DNA of 64,000 bases from DATDYB01 sp036517115 (GCA_036517115.1 DATDYB010000023.1:1-64000); one strand, 5' to 3'. Shown: positions 1-7,390, numbered from the stretch's first letter. Numbers and translations: made by a program. Notes: generated by a model from the sequence alone, not told the origin.

Positions 1-2
1 TG

Positions 3-107
3 GAGTGTCTCCGCTTCAAAACTCCTCGTGAGGCATTCGCACGTGAGCTCCAGAAACAAAACAAACCACGGGTGCGTGGTATGATGAAAAAGAAATTATT
101 AGTTTAA
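3..107 (+). CDS. IS30-type transposase, C-terminal end (partial at left edge)
   Basis: Only the last 34 codons and the stop are inside the window, read in frame from base 3. The peptide contains CLRFKTPREAF. This resembles the conserved C-terminal signature of IS30-family and related DDE transposases, which end in a phrase like CLGFKTPxEVF about 10-15 residues before the stop. The rest of the gene lies left of the window, so integrity cannot be judged. No convincing terminal inverted repeat could be matched, because the other end of the element is not visible. It could also be a related integrase-core protein. Confidence 0.6.
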   Translation, partial: ECLRFKTPREAFARELQKQNKPRVRGMMKKKLLV

Positions 108-265
108 CTCAGGTGTTCGGATTCGGGGCTCCGTGTAGGAACTTTATTCTGGATTAATTATCTCATCAATTTCTAATATCGTCAAACAAACGGTCAAATT
201 AGTATTGTAATTCAGTAAATAATGGCTATAAATCGTGGAAATATAAGCAAAAACTGTCAGATTTG

Positions 266-294
266 TTGACATTTTAAACAGAATAGAAGACAAT
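266..294 (+). promoter_or_regulatory. sigma-70 type promoter of the first TrmB gene
   Basis: A consensus -35 TTGACA (266-271), a 17-bp spacer and -10 GACAAT (289-294) are present. The -10 ends 6 nt before the ATG at 301, so the predicted transcript is leaderless. Confidence 0.75.
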
Positions 295-300
295 AAAGGC

Positions 301-1032
301 ATGATTGAGACACTAAAACTACTCGGTATAAAGGAGAAAGCTGCAGAGGTGTATAGTGCAGCACTCTCGCTCGGAACCGCTGCGGTCAAGGCAATCGCCG
401 ACAAATCAAGCTTAAAAAGGCCTACAGTCTACGTATATTTGGAAGAATTGGCACGGGACGGGTTTGTCCAGAAGATCACTATTGGCAAAAAGGAGTATTA
501 TCAGGCAGCGTCACCCCGTTTACTTGAGATGCGGCTTGAAAAGAATTTAAGCATTTTAAAAAAGGAGATGCCACAGCTTGAAATGCTTCATGGCCAAGGT
601 CAAGGCAGACCCGCGGTGACGATCTTTGAAGGAAAAAAAGGTCTCAGTCAGATGTATGAGGAAGTACAACAAACCAAAGAACTGATATTTTGGTCGGATC
701 TCTCTTCGGTTGAGGGACTTTTTCCGGAAGAGGTTCGCAAGATTAGTCAGACCATCCTTGATAATAAAATATTCACTCGGGAAATTATTACTGACACGCC
801 GGATGCGAAGGCGAGCGCCCGCCGCTTCGCAGCAACAGCAGGGGAGCATTATATGTCACGACTTGCCACCGGCCCACTTTTTAACGACAGTGCTATTTAC
901 GACAATGTCGTCTCTTTCTTTCGTCTGCAGCAAAATAATCTTTTTGTCGTCCGCGTGGAAGACCCGTCGATTGCCCTTACCATGCGAACGCTCTTCAACA
1001 TGGCGTGGCAAGCAGGAAAGGCTTTTAAATAA
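301..1032 (+). CDS. TrmB-family transcriptional regulator
   Basis: This 243-residue protein has a winged helix-turn-helix at about residues 5-70 of the TrmB type (LGIKEKAAEVYSAAL, then KSSLKRPTVYVYLEELARDG). A coiled linker follows at about 70-95, then a C-terminal sensor-like domain. TrmB proteins are sugar- or metabolite-responsive regulators, common in archaea and CPR bacteria. The ligand cannot be read from the sequence. The gene has no Shine-Dalgarno, and a consensus promoter ends 6 nt upstream of this ATG. The CysH-like gene follows after 48 nt on the same strand, so the regulator may control it. A second TrmB paralogue lies at 2568-3395 on the other strand. Confidence 0.85.
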   Translation: MIETLKLLGIKEKAAEVYSAALSLGTAAVKAIADKSSLKRPTVYVYLEELARDGFVQKITIGKKEYYQAASPRLLEMRLEKNLSILKKEMPQLEMLHGQGQGRPAVTIFEGKKGLSQMYEEVQQTKELIFWSDLSSVEGLFPEEVRKISQTILDNKIFTREIITDTPDAKASARRFAATAGEHYMSRLATGPLFNDSAIYDNVVSFFRLQQNNLFVVRVEDPSIALTMRTLFNMAWQAGKAFK

Positions 1033-1080
1033 TAGGTGTCTTGCATTTTTTGTAGTGATTCACTACTATGGGCGGAGATT

Positions 1081-1827
1081 ATGAGTACATCACAAAATTT
1101 TTTGAATGAAGAAATGTCCGCGCGGAAGATCATTGTAGAGGCAAGCGCCTACTATGGCGACAGATTGGCACTCCTCGTCTCTATGCAGAAGACTTCAGGC
1201 GTGCTCATCCGGATGGTGAGCTTCATCGCTCCTTCCACACACATTATATTTGTGGATACAGGTGTTCACTTTCCTGAAACTCTTGAGATGATCAGGAAGT
1301 ATGAACGCGAGTATGGTGTGTGCATCACAGTGTACCGCCCAGAAGAAACGTTTGAGCAACAGGCACAACGGTATAGCGGTCCTCTTCACTTGCATGACGA
1401 TGAGCAGTTTCCCGAAAGGCTTGGGTTCCGACATTGTTGTCAGTTACGTAAAGAAAGACCTTTTATCAATGCGGTGAAAGGACGATTCGAGGCGGTACTC
1501 TCCGGTCGTCGTCGATCATCGGGCGGGTTACGTAAAAAACTGGAGCTCGTGGAGCACGATAGCCGTTTTAATGGTTCCATAATTCACCCACTTCTGTCGT
1601 GGACTGACGAGATGGTGGATGAATACATTACTGCCAACAAGGTACCGGTTCATCCGCTCCATGCCAAAGGATATACGAGTATCGGCTGTGCGCCATGCAC
1701 CACGCCTGTGCGGGATGGTGAAGACCCTCGGGCCGGCCGGTGGCGGCATATTCGAGAAGCGAGGGAAAAATCCGACCATCTGTATTGCGGTATTAACCAA
1801 AGTGACACCAAACCTGCATCGAAATGA
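1081..1827 (+). CDS. cysH: phosphoadenylyl/adenylyl-sulfate reductase family protein (CysH-like)
   Basis: This 248-residue protein of the PAPS/APS reductase family reduces activated sulfate to sulfite in family members. The visible signatures are the nucleotide-loop region SMQKTSGVLIRM, HCCQLRKERP with C119-C120, and IGCAPCTTPVRDGEDPRAGR with C203 and C206. C236 in YCGIN sits where the catalytic Cys of the ECGLH tail is found. The CC plus CxxC set is the [4Fe-4S]-ligand pattern of APS-type reductases. I chose ATG 1081 because GGAG at 1074-1077 precedes it. An upstream GTG at 1036 is in frame but lacks a ribosome site. No other sulfate-assimilation gene is in the window. A DndC-like role is less likely given the complete cysteine pattern. 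Confidence 0.75.
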   Translation: MSTSQNFLNEEMSARKIIVEASAYYGDRLALLVSMQKTSGVLIRMVSFIAPSTHIIFVDTGVHFPETLEMIRKYEREYGVCITVYRPEETFEQQAQRYSGPLHLHDDEQFPERLGFRHCCQLRKERPFINAVKGRFEAVLSGRRRSSGGLRKKLELVEHDSRFNGSIIHPLLSWTDEMVDEYITANKVPVHPLHAKGYTSIGCAPCTTPVRDGEDPRAGRWRHIREAREKSDHLYCGINQSDTKPASK

Positions 1828-1833
1828 CCCCAA

Positions 1834-1857
1834 CCGACCCACAAGGTCGGCTTTTTT
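1834..1857 (+). terminator. intrinsic terminator after the CysH-like gene
   Basis: A 6-bp stem CCGACC/GGTCGG (1834-1839, 1845-1850) is followed by CTTTTTT. Confidence 0.8.
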
Positions 1858-1868
1858 ACACCGAAAAC

Positions 1869-1894
1869 ACAAAACCGCCGAGTGGCGGTTTTGT
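1869..1894. terminator. bidirectional terminator between convergent genes
   Basis: An A-flanked stem AAAACCGCC/GGCGGTTTT with a GAGT loop can act on both strands, for the CysH-like gene (+) and the HU gene (-). Confidence 0.7.
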
Positions 1895-1925
1895 TCCTGA
1901 ATCATGAATCTAGATTCTTGAATCT

Positions 1926-1948
1926 GAAATAATCCTTCGGATTATTTC
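1926..1948. repeat. 10-bp perfect hairpin overlapping the HU stop codon
   Basis: GAAATAATCC (1926-1935), loop TTC, GGATTATTTC (1939-1948). The right arm contains the HU stop codon. No T-run follows, so it may protect the 3' end or terminate weakly. Just upstream is a perfect 12-bp palindrome, GAATCTAGATTC (1906-1917). Confidence 0.6.
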
Positions 1949-2214
1949 ACTGCGTCCTTAAGAGCCTTAGCTGCTCTAAATTTAGGAACTTTCATCGCTG
2001 CAACCTTGATGGTTTCGCCTGTTCGAGGGTTTCGCGCATCTCGTGCTGCTCGCATTTTCACTGAGAAGATGCCGATGCCTGCAATTGAAACTTCCTCACC
2101 CTTCTTCAAAGTCTCGATAATTGACTCTACGACTTTGTCTACTGCCTGCTCAGCTTGAGCTTTTGTGCCGCCGAGTACGCCGTGGACGGCGTCTACTATT
2201 CCTGCTTTATTCAT
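1942..2214 (-). CDS. hup: HU/IHF-family DNA-binding protein
   Basis: A 90-residue histone-like HU protein that bends and compacts DNA as a dimer. It shows the HU core from MNKAGIVDAV through GEEVSIAGIGIFSV, the DNA-binding arm ARNPRTGETIKVAA and the C-terminal helix VPKFRAAKALKDAV. The frame stays open to 2313, which would add 33 residues with no HU similarity. I start at 2214 because HU proteins normally begin MNK. A possible -10 (TATACT, bases 2286-2281) lies about 67 nt upstream of this start. Single gene, convergent with the CysH-like gene. Confidence 0.9.
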   Translation of the reverse strand: MNKAGIVDAVHGVLGGTKAQAEQAVDKVVESIIETLKKGEEVSIAGIGIFSVKMRAARDARNPRTGETIKVAAMKVPKFRAAKALKDAVK

Positions 2215-2567
2215 AGTCTTAATTAGAACCGATAAAATGCCCCCGTCTGCTTTGTTGCCGGTTCCGCTTGCTCCACGCGCAGTATATTCATACAGCTTGG
2301 TCGCAATGCTCACCGGCGCCTCGCATCCAAGGCCATTTTCTCAGTTCTAAAACATTATGTGCCAATGACAATTGGCAACTTGCTATTAAAAATGTGGGTC
2401 TGATTTTCAATCCCTCGTATTTTCCCACGTAACACAAGAGTTTAACCTCGCCACTTATTATATATCAGGCCATTTTTTGCGCAATGACCCTTGTGGAAGA
2501 CTGAAAAGGAGAGAGACTGTCAAACTGGAGGGTTTAGGGGTTAGCGTTTAGGGGAAACAAGAGGAGA
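2215..2567. other. 353-bp intergenic region upstream of HU
   Basis: This lies between the HU start and the 3' end of the second TrmB gene. It holds the probable HU leader, a possible minus-strand -10 (2281-2286), and a small inverted repeat GCCAAT/ATTGGC (2361-2366, 2371-2376). A short G-rich direct repeat GTTTAGGGG / GTTAG / GTTTAGGGG lies near 2530-2555. I see no credible gene. Confidence 0.5.
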
Positions 2568-3395
2568 TTACAGCGGAGATTCGAATTTTACTTCAGGGTT
2601 TCCTGATGGAGACGGATCGCGAGTGATTTTATCTAGTCTTTTTGCCTCTGCCCATGCTAATTCGTATATTTTTTTCATTGCGTCGGCAATTTCCGCACTT
2701 TCGATGATAACTCCAAGCTTCTCACGCCACGAGGCGATCATGACTTTGTTGTCGTAGATATTGATTTCGGGAGAAAAGTAGTATTTGTCAGGCGGAACAA
2801 AGGCAATTTCTCGTTTTTCTTCTTTATCATGCGCCCCGCGCTCTTCTCCCGAAGGAGTTTTCGGCACAATGGCGCGGATGGCAATGTTTTTGCTTGCGCG
2901 GCGTTTGTAATAGGAGGGAAAATAGTTTGGCAAGCCTTTGTGCATGTCGTCCACATTAGCGTACGCCCGAATCGGTTCGTGTGAGGTGAGTGTATCTTCG
3001 TAGACATGCTTCAGTCCTTCGCTCCCTTCATAAAATTTAATTTTTGGACGGTTTTGTGTGGCGTGGACCAGGCGCAACTCGGGCACCAGTGCCTCCGCTT
3101 TTTTCATCTGTTCGCGCGTTTCTTCAATTTTATTTTTCAAATACTCGACGACCGCTTCGGGTGGCTCAACAGCGTATTCCTGTTTAGGCTCCTTACCCGA
3201 TACATTAACCAAGCTTTTATTCGATAGGGAATCGAGGATGTCGTATCCAGTTGTGCGATTAATCCCCGCTTTTCGACTGATTTGCGTAACCGTTCCCTTG
3301 CCCAACTCCAAAAGACCAATATATACCGTGGTCTCCTTTTCGCTCAGCCCAAATGACTGTAGCTGTAGCTTTAATTCACTATTCGAATCCTTCAT
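2568..3395 (-). CDS. TrmB-family transcriptional regulator (second paralogue)
   Basis: This 275-residue protein has an N-terminal winged HTH at about residues 10-75 (FGLSEKETTVYIGLLELGK, AGINRTTGYDILDSLSNK), a helical linker and a C-terminal effector domain (RPKIKFYEGSEGLKHVYED at about 115-135). The domain plan matches the first TrmB gene but the sequence is clearly diverged, so this is not a recent duplication. The frame is open to 3518. ATG 3395 is chosen because the TrmB fold starts there and a near-consensus promoter ends 6 nt upstream. The extension would also lie upstream of that promoter. Ligand and targets are unknown. Confidence 0.85.
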   Translation of the reverse strand: MKDSNSELKLQLQSFGLSEKETTVYIGLLELGKGTVTQISRKAGINRTTGYDILDSLSNKSLVNVSGKEPKQEYAVEPPEAVVEYLKNKIEETREQMKKAEALVPELRLVHATQNRPKIKFYEGSEGLKHVYEDTLTSHEPIRAYANVDDMHKGLPNYFPSYYKRRASKNIAIRAIVPKTPSGEERGAHDKEEKREIAFVPPDKYYFSPEINIYDNKVMIASWREKLGVIIESAEIADAMKKIYELAWAEAKRLDKITRDPSPSGNPEVKFESPL

Positions 3396-3401
3396 GTCGC
3401 A

Positions 3402-3430
3402 ATTGTATTCCCCAAATGTATTTGTGTCAA
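3402..3430 (-). promoter_or_regulatory. promoter of the second TrmB gene
   Basis: On the minus strand, TTGACA (3430-3425), a 17-bp spacer and TACAAT (3407-3402), ending 6 nt before ATG 3395. The predicted transcript is leaderless. Confidence 0.8.
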
Positions 3431-3511
3431 TTTTTTTCCACAAAATAATGTTAATGGTGCTAAATATATTGCAAAAATTAGGTATCTCGACTATTTTATT
3501 GACGATTATGA

Positions 3512-3540
3512 TTGACAATTAAGCTCAAGCATGGTATGAT
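3512..3540 (+). promoter_or_regulatory. near-consensus promoter of the 3587 gene
   Basis: TTGACA (3512-3517), a 17-bp spacer and TATGAT (3535-3540). The predicted start is near 3547, giving a leader of about 40 nt with a Shine-Dalgarno. Confidence 0.8.
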
Positions 3541-3586
3541 TATTGCAGAAAGTTCCAAACAACCAAAACAAAAAAGAAAGGAAAGT

Positions 3587-4078
3587 ATGAAAACAGCAAC
3601 ACCTACTAAACTTCAATTGATATCAGAAGGATGGACAGCAGCAGACTATCTCGTTGAATTCAAGCGATTGGGTATTTGCGTATGTTCAACAACGGAAGCG
3701 GTAATACTCAAAGGTTTTGATGGGTCAAAAAATGGAACAATCTTCGATGTCACGGTAATGCAAAGTTGTGATGAGAAAGAGGGGGTTACACTCCTATCCA
3801 TTTATCACAAAATGGATGATCAAAGTCTTTGGGAACCGCCTCTCGAGGTAGCTTTGCTCCTTAGAAAACGACTATCGGATGGAGATGTGGAAGATATGGG
3901 ACTTAAATCCATCGAGGTGCTTCATAGGCCAGTAACCTTGGATCGTGCCAGTAAGATCCCAGGAATGTTTCACCTGACGCTTTCGAAAGGAGAAATTGGT
4001 GTCAGTGGTACCCATTCTTTCGGTACACGCTACCCAAAAGATGGGATTGCGGTACTTAATCGGAATGTACGGCAGTAG
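3587..4078 (+). CDS. protein of unknown function
   Basis: I do not recognise this 163-residue protein. It starts MKTATPTKLQLISEGW, has no signal peptide or membrane segment, and looks like a soluble mixed alpha/beta cytoplasmic protein. ATG 3587 is preceded by AGAAAGGAAAG, a good Shine-Dalgarno, and by a near-consensus promoter, so it is probably well expressed. The longer frame from 3512 would begin inside the -35 box. It is monocistronic, with its own terminator at 4182-4206, and is transcribed away from the neighbouring TrmB regulator. Confidence 0.7.
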   Translation: MKTATPTKLQLISEGWTAADYLVEFKRLGICVCSTTEAVILKGFDGSKNGTIFDVTVMQSCDEKEGVTLLSIYHKMDDQSLWEPPLEVALLLRKRLSDGDVEDMGLKSIEVLHRPVTLDRASKIPGMFHLTLSKGEIGVSGTHSFGTRYPKDGIAVLNRNVRQ

Positions 4079-4142
4079 GTCTGCCAAGCGCACAAGAGAG
4101 AGGCGCATCACAAACTCTCTCAAAGCCCCATAAAGGGACTAT

Positions 4143-4179
4143 CGATTTGTAACCAATCGCTTCGCTTTTGGACAAATCG
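4143..4179. repeat. 8-bp stem hairpin with inner stem
   Basis: CGATTTGT (4143-4150) pairs with ACAAATCG (4172-4179). CCA/TGG and a small GC hairpin can pair inside. It lies just ahead of the terminator of the unknown gene. Confidence 0.5.
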
Positions 4180-4181
4180 TG

Positions 4182-4206
4182 AGCCTCGCACAATGCGGGG
4201 CTTTTC
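4182..4206 (+). terminator. intrinsic terminator after the 3587 gene
   Basis: AGCCTCGCA (4182-4190) pairs with TGCGGGGCT (4194-4202), with G-T pairs, followed by a short T-run. Confidence 0.65.
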
Positions 4207-4235
4207 TATTTTTCGTGTGATACAATTTCTATATT

Positions 4236-4319
4236 ATGACTGATGCGGAAACTACAAAAATCGTGATGTTCAAGGGCGTGAAGGTGCGGAAGACGCTGCA
4301 TCACGGAGATGGGCAGTGA
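4236..4319 (+). pseudogene. BRO-N / antirepressor-like gene, 5' remnant
   Basis: A 27-codon frame starting MTDAETTKIVMFKG and continuing VKVRKTLHHGDGQ before a stop. It matches the opening of BRO-N domain proteins common in CPR genomes (FKGxKIRKTxHxxEWWF) and then breaks off where the EWW motif should begin. An extended -10 TGATACAAT (4218-4226) lies just upstream, so the promoter may survive. Hairpin-rich DNA follows instead of the rest of the gene. It is inferred to be a decayed gene; a genuine 27-residue peptide cannot be excluded. Confidence 0.45.
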
Positions 4320-4343
4320 ACTCGTGACATTTTGTCACGAGTT
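4319..4343. repeat. 11-bp perfect inverted repeat
   Basis: AACTCGTGACA (4319-4329), loop TTT, TGTCACGAGTT (4333-4343), directly at the break point of the BRO-N remnant. There is no T-run. Confidence 0.7.
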
Positions 4344-4423
4344 GAAAGTGGGAGGTACGACCGGTAAGAGATAAACGAAGTTTCAAAGGGTAAGTACAAA
4401 CTGCACTACTCCTTCGTTCATGA

Positions 4424-4454
4424 ATCAGTCATCGACAAGCTGTCGATGACTGAT
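4424..4454. repeat. 14-bp perfect inverted repeat at the toxin stop
   Basis: ATCAGTCATCGACA (4424-4437), loop AGC, TGTCGATGACTGAT (4441-4454). It abuts the stop codon of the minus-strand RelE-type toxin and has no T-run, so it may be a 3' stabiliser rather than a classical terminator. Confidence 0.7.
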
Positions 4455-4718
4455 CTATCGGTAGATGTCTTTGCGGTGTTTGACGTGGAGAAGCAGAATC
4501 TCGCGCGGAGCAAGGAATTTGAACATCACGCGCCAATCACGAGTGATCCGAAAAGAGAACACTCCCTCAAATGGTTCCTTTAGTTTTTTAATATGTAGTC
4601 TGGGATCAAACGGGTCACGTTGTAGAAATTCAAGTAAAATAGCAAGCTTAACTCTGACATCCTTTGGAGTATCTTTAACATCTTTTTCAAACTTCGGTCC
4701 TCCTAACAGACGAATCAT
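4455..4718 (-). CDS. RelE/ParE-superfamily toxin
   Basis: An 87-residue small basic protein with the RelE/YafQ-like fold signature: an early helix (KFEKDVKDTPKDVRVKLA), the core strands SFRITRDWRVMFKF and the typical C-terminal phrase LLHVKHRKDIYR. Family members are ribosome-dependent mRNA interferases or gyrase poisons. Which of the two this is cannot be told from sequence alone. It overlaps the upstream antitoxin by 4 bp (4715-4718), the usual toxin-antitoxin coupling. The gene is intact. Confidence 0.85.
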   Translation of the reverse strand: MIRLLGGPKFEKDVKDTPKDVRVKLAILLEFLQRDPFDPRLHIKKLKEPFEGVFSFRITRDWRVMFKFLAPREILLLHVKHRKDIYR

Positions 4719-4936
4719 TTGGTTCGATGAATTCGACTAAGAAATTCTTTCGCATTCTTAAATTCACTTACAGGTGTGGCAGTTTGAGCGTCATGAAGAA
4801 GTTCCTTTATAAATTCAGGTTTGTATTCTCCCTCCTTGTCTACCTCTATATTCGCCATACCAAAGACGAAAGAACGAAGCACGCTTACTTCGTGCGCGAG
4901 TTCTTTGAGAGTTGGAGTTTTTGCTTTCTTTTTCAT
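4715..4936 (-). CDS. antitoxin of the RelE-type pair
   Basis: A 73-residue charged protein (start MKKKAKTPTLKELAHEV), mostly helical and acidic toward its C-terminus, encoded immediately upstream of the toxin with a 4-bp overlap. Its identity as the antitoxin rests on position and size. It does not match a named antitoxin family by eye. The promoter (TTGAAT, 17 bp, TATAGT) ends 6 nt before the ATG, so the operon mRNA is probably leaderless. Confidence 0.7.
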   Translation of the reverse strand: MKKKAKTPTLKELAHEVSVLRSFVFGMANIEVDKEGEYKPEFIKELLHDAQTATPVSEFKNAKEFLSRIHRTK

Positions 4937-4942
4937 ACCAAA

Positions 4943-4971
4943 ACTATAACGGAAATGAGAGAGAAATTCAA
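4943..4971 (-). promoter_or_regulatory. promoter of the first toxin-antitoxin pair
   Basis: Minus strand TTGAAT (4971-4966), 17-bp spacer, TATAGT (4948-4943), 6 nt to the ATG at 4936. The long palindrome 4971-5008 lies directly upstream. Confidence 0.65.
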
Positions 4972-5008
4972 ATCCCCCGCAGTTCGCTCACGCGAACTGC
5001 GGGGGATT
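4971..5008. terminator. 17-bp perfect hairpin at the 3' side of rny
   Basis: The arms 4971-4987 and 4992-5008 are perfectly complementary (core CCCCCGCAGTTCGC) around loop TCAC. It is the likely 3' end of rny transcripts. The T-tract is weak on both strands, so it may act as a stabiliser or, given its position next to the toxin-antitoxin promoter, as an operator. Confidence 0.55.
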
Positions 5009-5049
5009 CTATCTTACAAACTTTACGCCTTTATAAACCTTACGGACTA

Positions 5050-6579
5050 TTATCGTGCCACCTCAATGGAGCGGGATTCGCGGATGACGTTTACTTTGAT
5101 CTCACCCGGATATTTGAGTTCGTTTTCGACACGTAGGGCGATGTCGCGGGCCATTTTCTTGGCTTCAAGATCACTGATTTGTTCTGGAGTGACAAAGATA
5201 CGGATTTCACGGCCTGCCTGGAGAGCGTAGGATTTCTCAACGCCTTTGAATGAATTAGCGATTGCTTCCAAATCTTGCAGACGTTTCAAATAGTTTTCAA
5301 CGGAATCCCTACGAGCACCTGGGCGAGAACCGGAAATGGCATCCGCCACCTGCACGATGATGGATTCCACAGTTTCATAGGGATATTCTTCGTGATGGGC
5401 CTGCATTGCCTTCACAATATCTTCGTGCGCACCGAATTTCTGGAGGATTCTTCGGCCGATTTCTACGTGCGTGCCAACCACTTCGTGGTCAACCGCTTTG
5501 CCGATGTCGTGAAGGAGAGCTCCTGCCTTTGCGACGCCAACATTCGCACCGAGCTCCTCAGCGAGCATGCCCGCAAGGTGCGCCATTTCTATTGAGTGTT
5601 GCAACACATTTTGACCGTAACTGGTACGGAAATGAAGGCGGCCTACAATTGAAATGATGCGAGGATCCAAGTTGAAAACGCCGCATTCATACGCTGCAGC
5701 TTCACCTTTTTCTTTAATAGTTTTATTAATATCTTGCTGCGCCTTCTCGACAATCTTTTCGATCTTGGCGGGTTGAATACGGCCGTCTTTGATAAGCTCT
5801 TCAAGCGCCATGCGTGCCACTTGGCGACGGACAGGGTCGAACGAGGAGATGGTGATGGTGCCTGGGGTGTCGTCAACAATAACCTCCACACCCGTCATGC
5901 GTTCAAATGCTTTGATGTTTCGCCCTTCCTTACCGATGATTTTGCCCTTTATGTCATCTGAGGGGATGGGTACTGAGGTAGACATAACGTCTCCTGCGAC
6001 GGAGGATGCGAGCCTCTGAATGGTGGTGCTTAGGATATCTTTTGCTCGTCGTTCGAGTTTCTCCTGTCCGGTAGTCTCGATCTTTCGAAGCCGATTCATG
6101 ATGTCCTCCTCAAACTTTTGTTCTAGAACGCGGAAAAGTTCTGCTTTCGCCTCATCTTGTTTCAGGCCAGAAATTCTCTCCAGGGCGTCTTTGCGATCAC
6201 CTTCGAGTTTAACTGCTTTTTCTCGGATCTCTTTGATTTCGGTGATTTTTACCTTGATTTCCTCAACCTCTTTATCCAAATCCACTTGTCGTTTGTCGAG
6301 TAAGTCTTCTTTTTTAATGAGGCGATTTTCAGTTTGTTTTAGTTTTTCGTCTTTTTCTCTGACTTCAAGGCGGGCTTCCTGCACTGTTTCGTTCGCCTTT
6401 CCTTCTGCTTCGGCGGTAATTTTCTTTGCTTCTTCTTTTGCCTCAAGCATCATTTGCTTGATTTCAAGCTCGACAGAACCCTTTTTTCCGAGGGAAATGA
6501 TGAGCCGTAAGAAGTAGCCAAGCGCGACGCCTACCAAGCTTCCGAAGCCGGCAAGCAGTAATGCTACTTTTAATGACAT
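5050..6579 (-). CDS. rny: ribonuclease Y
   Basis: A 509-residue membrane-anchored endoribonuclease that initiates mRNA decay. There is an N-terminal membrane helix (residues 3-30), a long coiled coil (about 40-190), a KH RNA-binding domain with GKIIGKEGRNIKAFE (212-226), and an HD hydrolase domain with ALLHDIGKAVDHE, H357-D358 being the metal-binding pair. The length matches the usual 510-520 residues. It stands alone between clpP and the first toxin-antitoxin pair. No Shine-Dalgarno is apparent upstream of the ATG. Confidence 0.97.
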   Translation of the reverse strand: MSLKVALLLAGFGSLVGVALGYFLRLIISLGKKGSVELEIKQMMLEAKEEAKKITAEAEGKANETVQEARLEVREKDEKLKQTENRLIKKEDLLDKRQVDLDKEVEEIKVKITEIKEIREKAVKLEGDRKDALERISGLKQDEAKAELFRVLEQKFEEDIMNRLRKIETTGQEKLERRAKDILSTTIQRLASSVAGDVMSTSVPIPSDDIKGKIIGKEGRNIKAFERMTGVEVIVDDTPGTITISSFDPVRRQVARMALEELIKDGRIQPAKIEKIVEKAQQDINKTIKEKGEAAAYECGVFNLDPRIISIVGRLHFRTSYGQNVLQHSIEMAHLAGMLAEELGANVGVAKAGALLHDIGKAVDHEVVGTHVEIGRRILQKFGAHEDIVKAMQAHHEEYPYETVESIIVQVADAISGSRPGARRDSVENYLKRLQDLEAIANSFKGVEKSYALQAGREIRIFVTPEQISDLEAKKMARDIALRVENELKYPGEIKVNVIRESRSIEVAR

Positions 6580-6764
6580 GTTCTAATGTGTTCGCTTTTG
6601 CTCCGACTTCGTCACAGTAATAAAGGTAGTGTTGGTCATGGTGGGGAGGTATCTTCGTCGATTATTATGTGTAGGGTCAAATTTAGGCGAACACGAATTT
6701 AAATCCAGTAATGCCCTCATCGTACAGTAATGAAGCGTGAATGTCGAGTTTGATTTCAGAAAGC

Positions 6765-6801
6765 AAAAAGCCCATACAGTGACGTGCTGTATGAGCTTTT
6801 T
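6765..6801 (-). terminator. intrinsic terminator of clpP
   Basis: A 15-nt arm pair 6765-6779 and 6787-6801 (AAAAAGCCCATACAG against CTGTATGAGCTTTTT, one mismatch). It has T-runs on both strands. Confidence 0.8.
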
Positions 6802-6817
6802 AATCATGGAATGTTGC

Positions 6818-7390
6818 CTAAATTACTTTGTCGACGACACCGTATTTTTTAGCCTCTTCAGCACTCATATAGTAGTCTCGATCGACATCCTTCTCAACCT
6901 TGGCGAAAGGCTGGCCGGTATTTTTTGAAAGGATCTTATTGACGTTCTCGCGGATTTTAAGGATTTGCTTCGCGGTGATCTCGATGTCTGTTGCCTGCCC
7001 TTGTACACCTCCTAGCGGCTGATGGATCATCACTTCAGCGTTCGGCAGAGCGTAACGCTTGCCTTTTGCTCCAGCTGAAAGAAGTAGTGCGGCAGCGGAA
7101 GCAGCAAGTCCCACGCACACCGTCGAAACGTCATTTTTGATGTGGTTCATGGTATCGAGAATGGCCATGGCAGCAGTGACAGATCCGCCGGGGGAGTTGA
7201 TGTAGAGGGAGATATCTTTTTTTGAATCTTCTGATTGAAGGAAGAGGAGCTGAGCGATGACGATGTTTGCGGTGTCATCGTCGATAGGGCCACCAAGAAA
7301 GACGATGTTCTCGCGCAAAAGTCGCGAGTAGATATCGTATGCTCGTTCTCCGAATTGAGATTTTTCGATGACGGTGGGGATGAGGTTCAT
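6818..7390 (-). CDS. clpP: ATP-dependent Clp protease proteolytic subunit
   Basis: A 190-residue serine protease subunit that forms the tetradecameric degradation chamber and works with a Clp ATPase not in this window. The catalytic triad is Ser98 (VGLAAS), His123 (MIHQP) and Asp172 (DRD), in the same register as Escherichia coli ClpP plus one. INSPGGSV and GAKGKRYALPNAEVMIHQP are typical. AASAAALL replaces the common AASMGAFL, a mild variation. The leader is about 40 nt, A/T-rich and without a Shine-Dalgarno. Its promoter shares its -35 with the divergent 7598 gene. Confidence 0.97.
   Translation of the reverse strand: MNLIPTVIEKSQFGERAYDIYSRLLRENIVFLGGPIDDDTANIVIAQLLFLQSEDSKKDISLYINSPGGSVTAAMAILDTMNHIKNDVSTVCVGLAASAAALLLSAGAKGKRYALPNAEVMIHQPLGGVQGQATDIEITAKQILKIRENVNKILSKNTGQPFAKVEKDVDRDYYMSAEEAKKYGVVDKVI

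Noticed and set aside
144..404. Minus-strand frame of 86 codons over the first TrmB gene
   Set aside because: It lies across the TrmB promoter and start, has a low-complexity Ser/Ala composition and no ribosome site. It is a shadow of the plus-strand gene.
1081..1827. DndC/phosphorothioation protein
   Set aside because: The cysteine pattern and the SIGCAPCTTPV and RAGRW motifs fit APS-type reductases, and no dnd genes are nearby.
1528..1905. Minus-strand frame of 125 codons antisense to the CysH-like gene
   Set aside because: The opposite strand has clear family motifs, and this frame runs through two terminators.
2215..2313. N-terminal extension of HU by 33 residues
   Set aside because: It has no similarity to HU, and the canonical MNK start is at 2214. 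A -10 box (2281-2286) lies inside the extension.
2530..2555. Telomere-like GTTTAGGGG repeats
   Set aside because: Only two full units in 26 bp, so chance is sufficient.
6020..6517. Plus-strand Ser-rich frame of 165 codons opposite rny
   Set aside because: It is antisense to the rny coiled coil. The Ser/Phe-rich composition is the expected shadow of Glu/Lys-rich codons.
6583..6807. Minus-strand frame of 74 codons between rny and clpP
   Set aside because: It begins inside the clpP terminator, has odd composition and no ribosome site.
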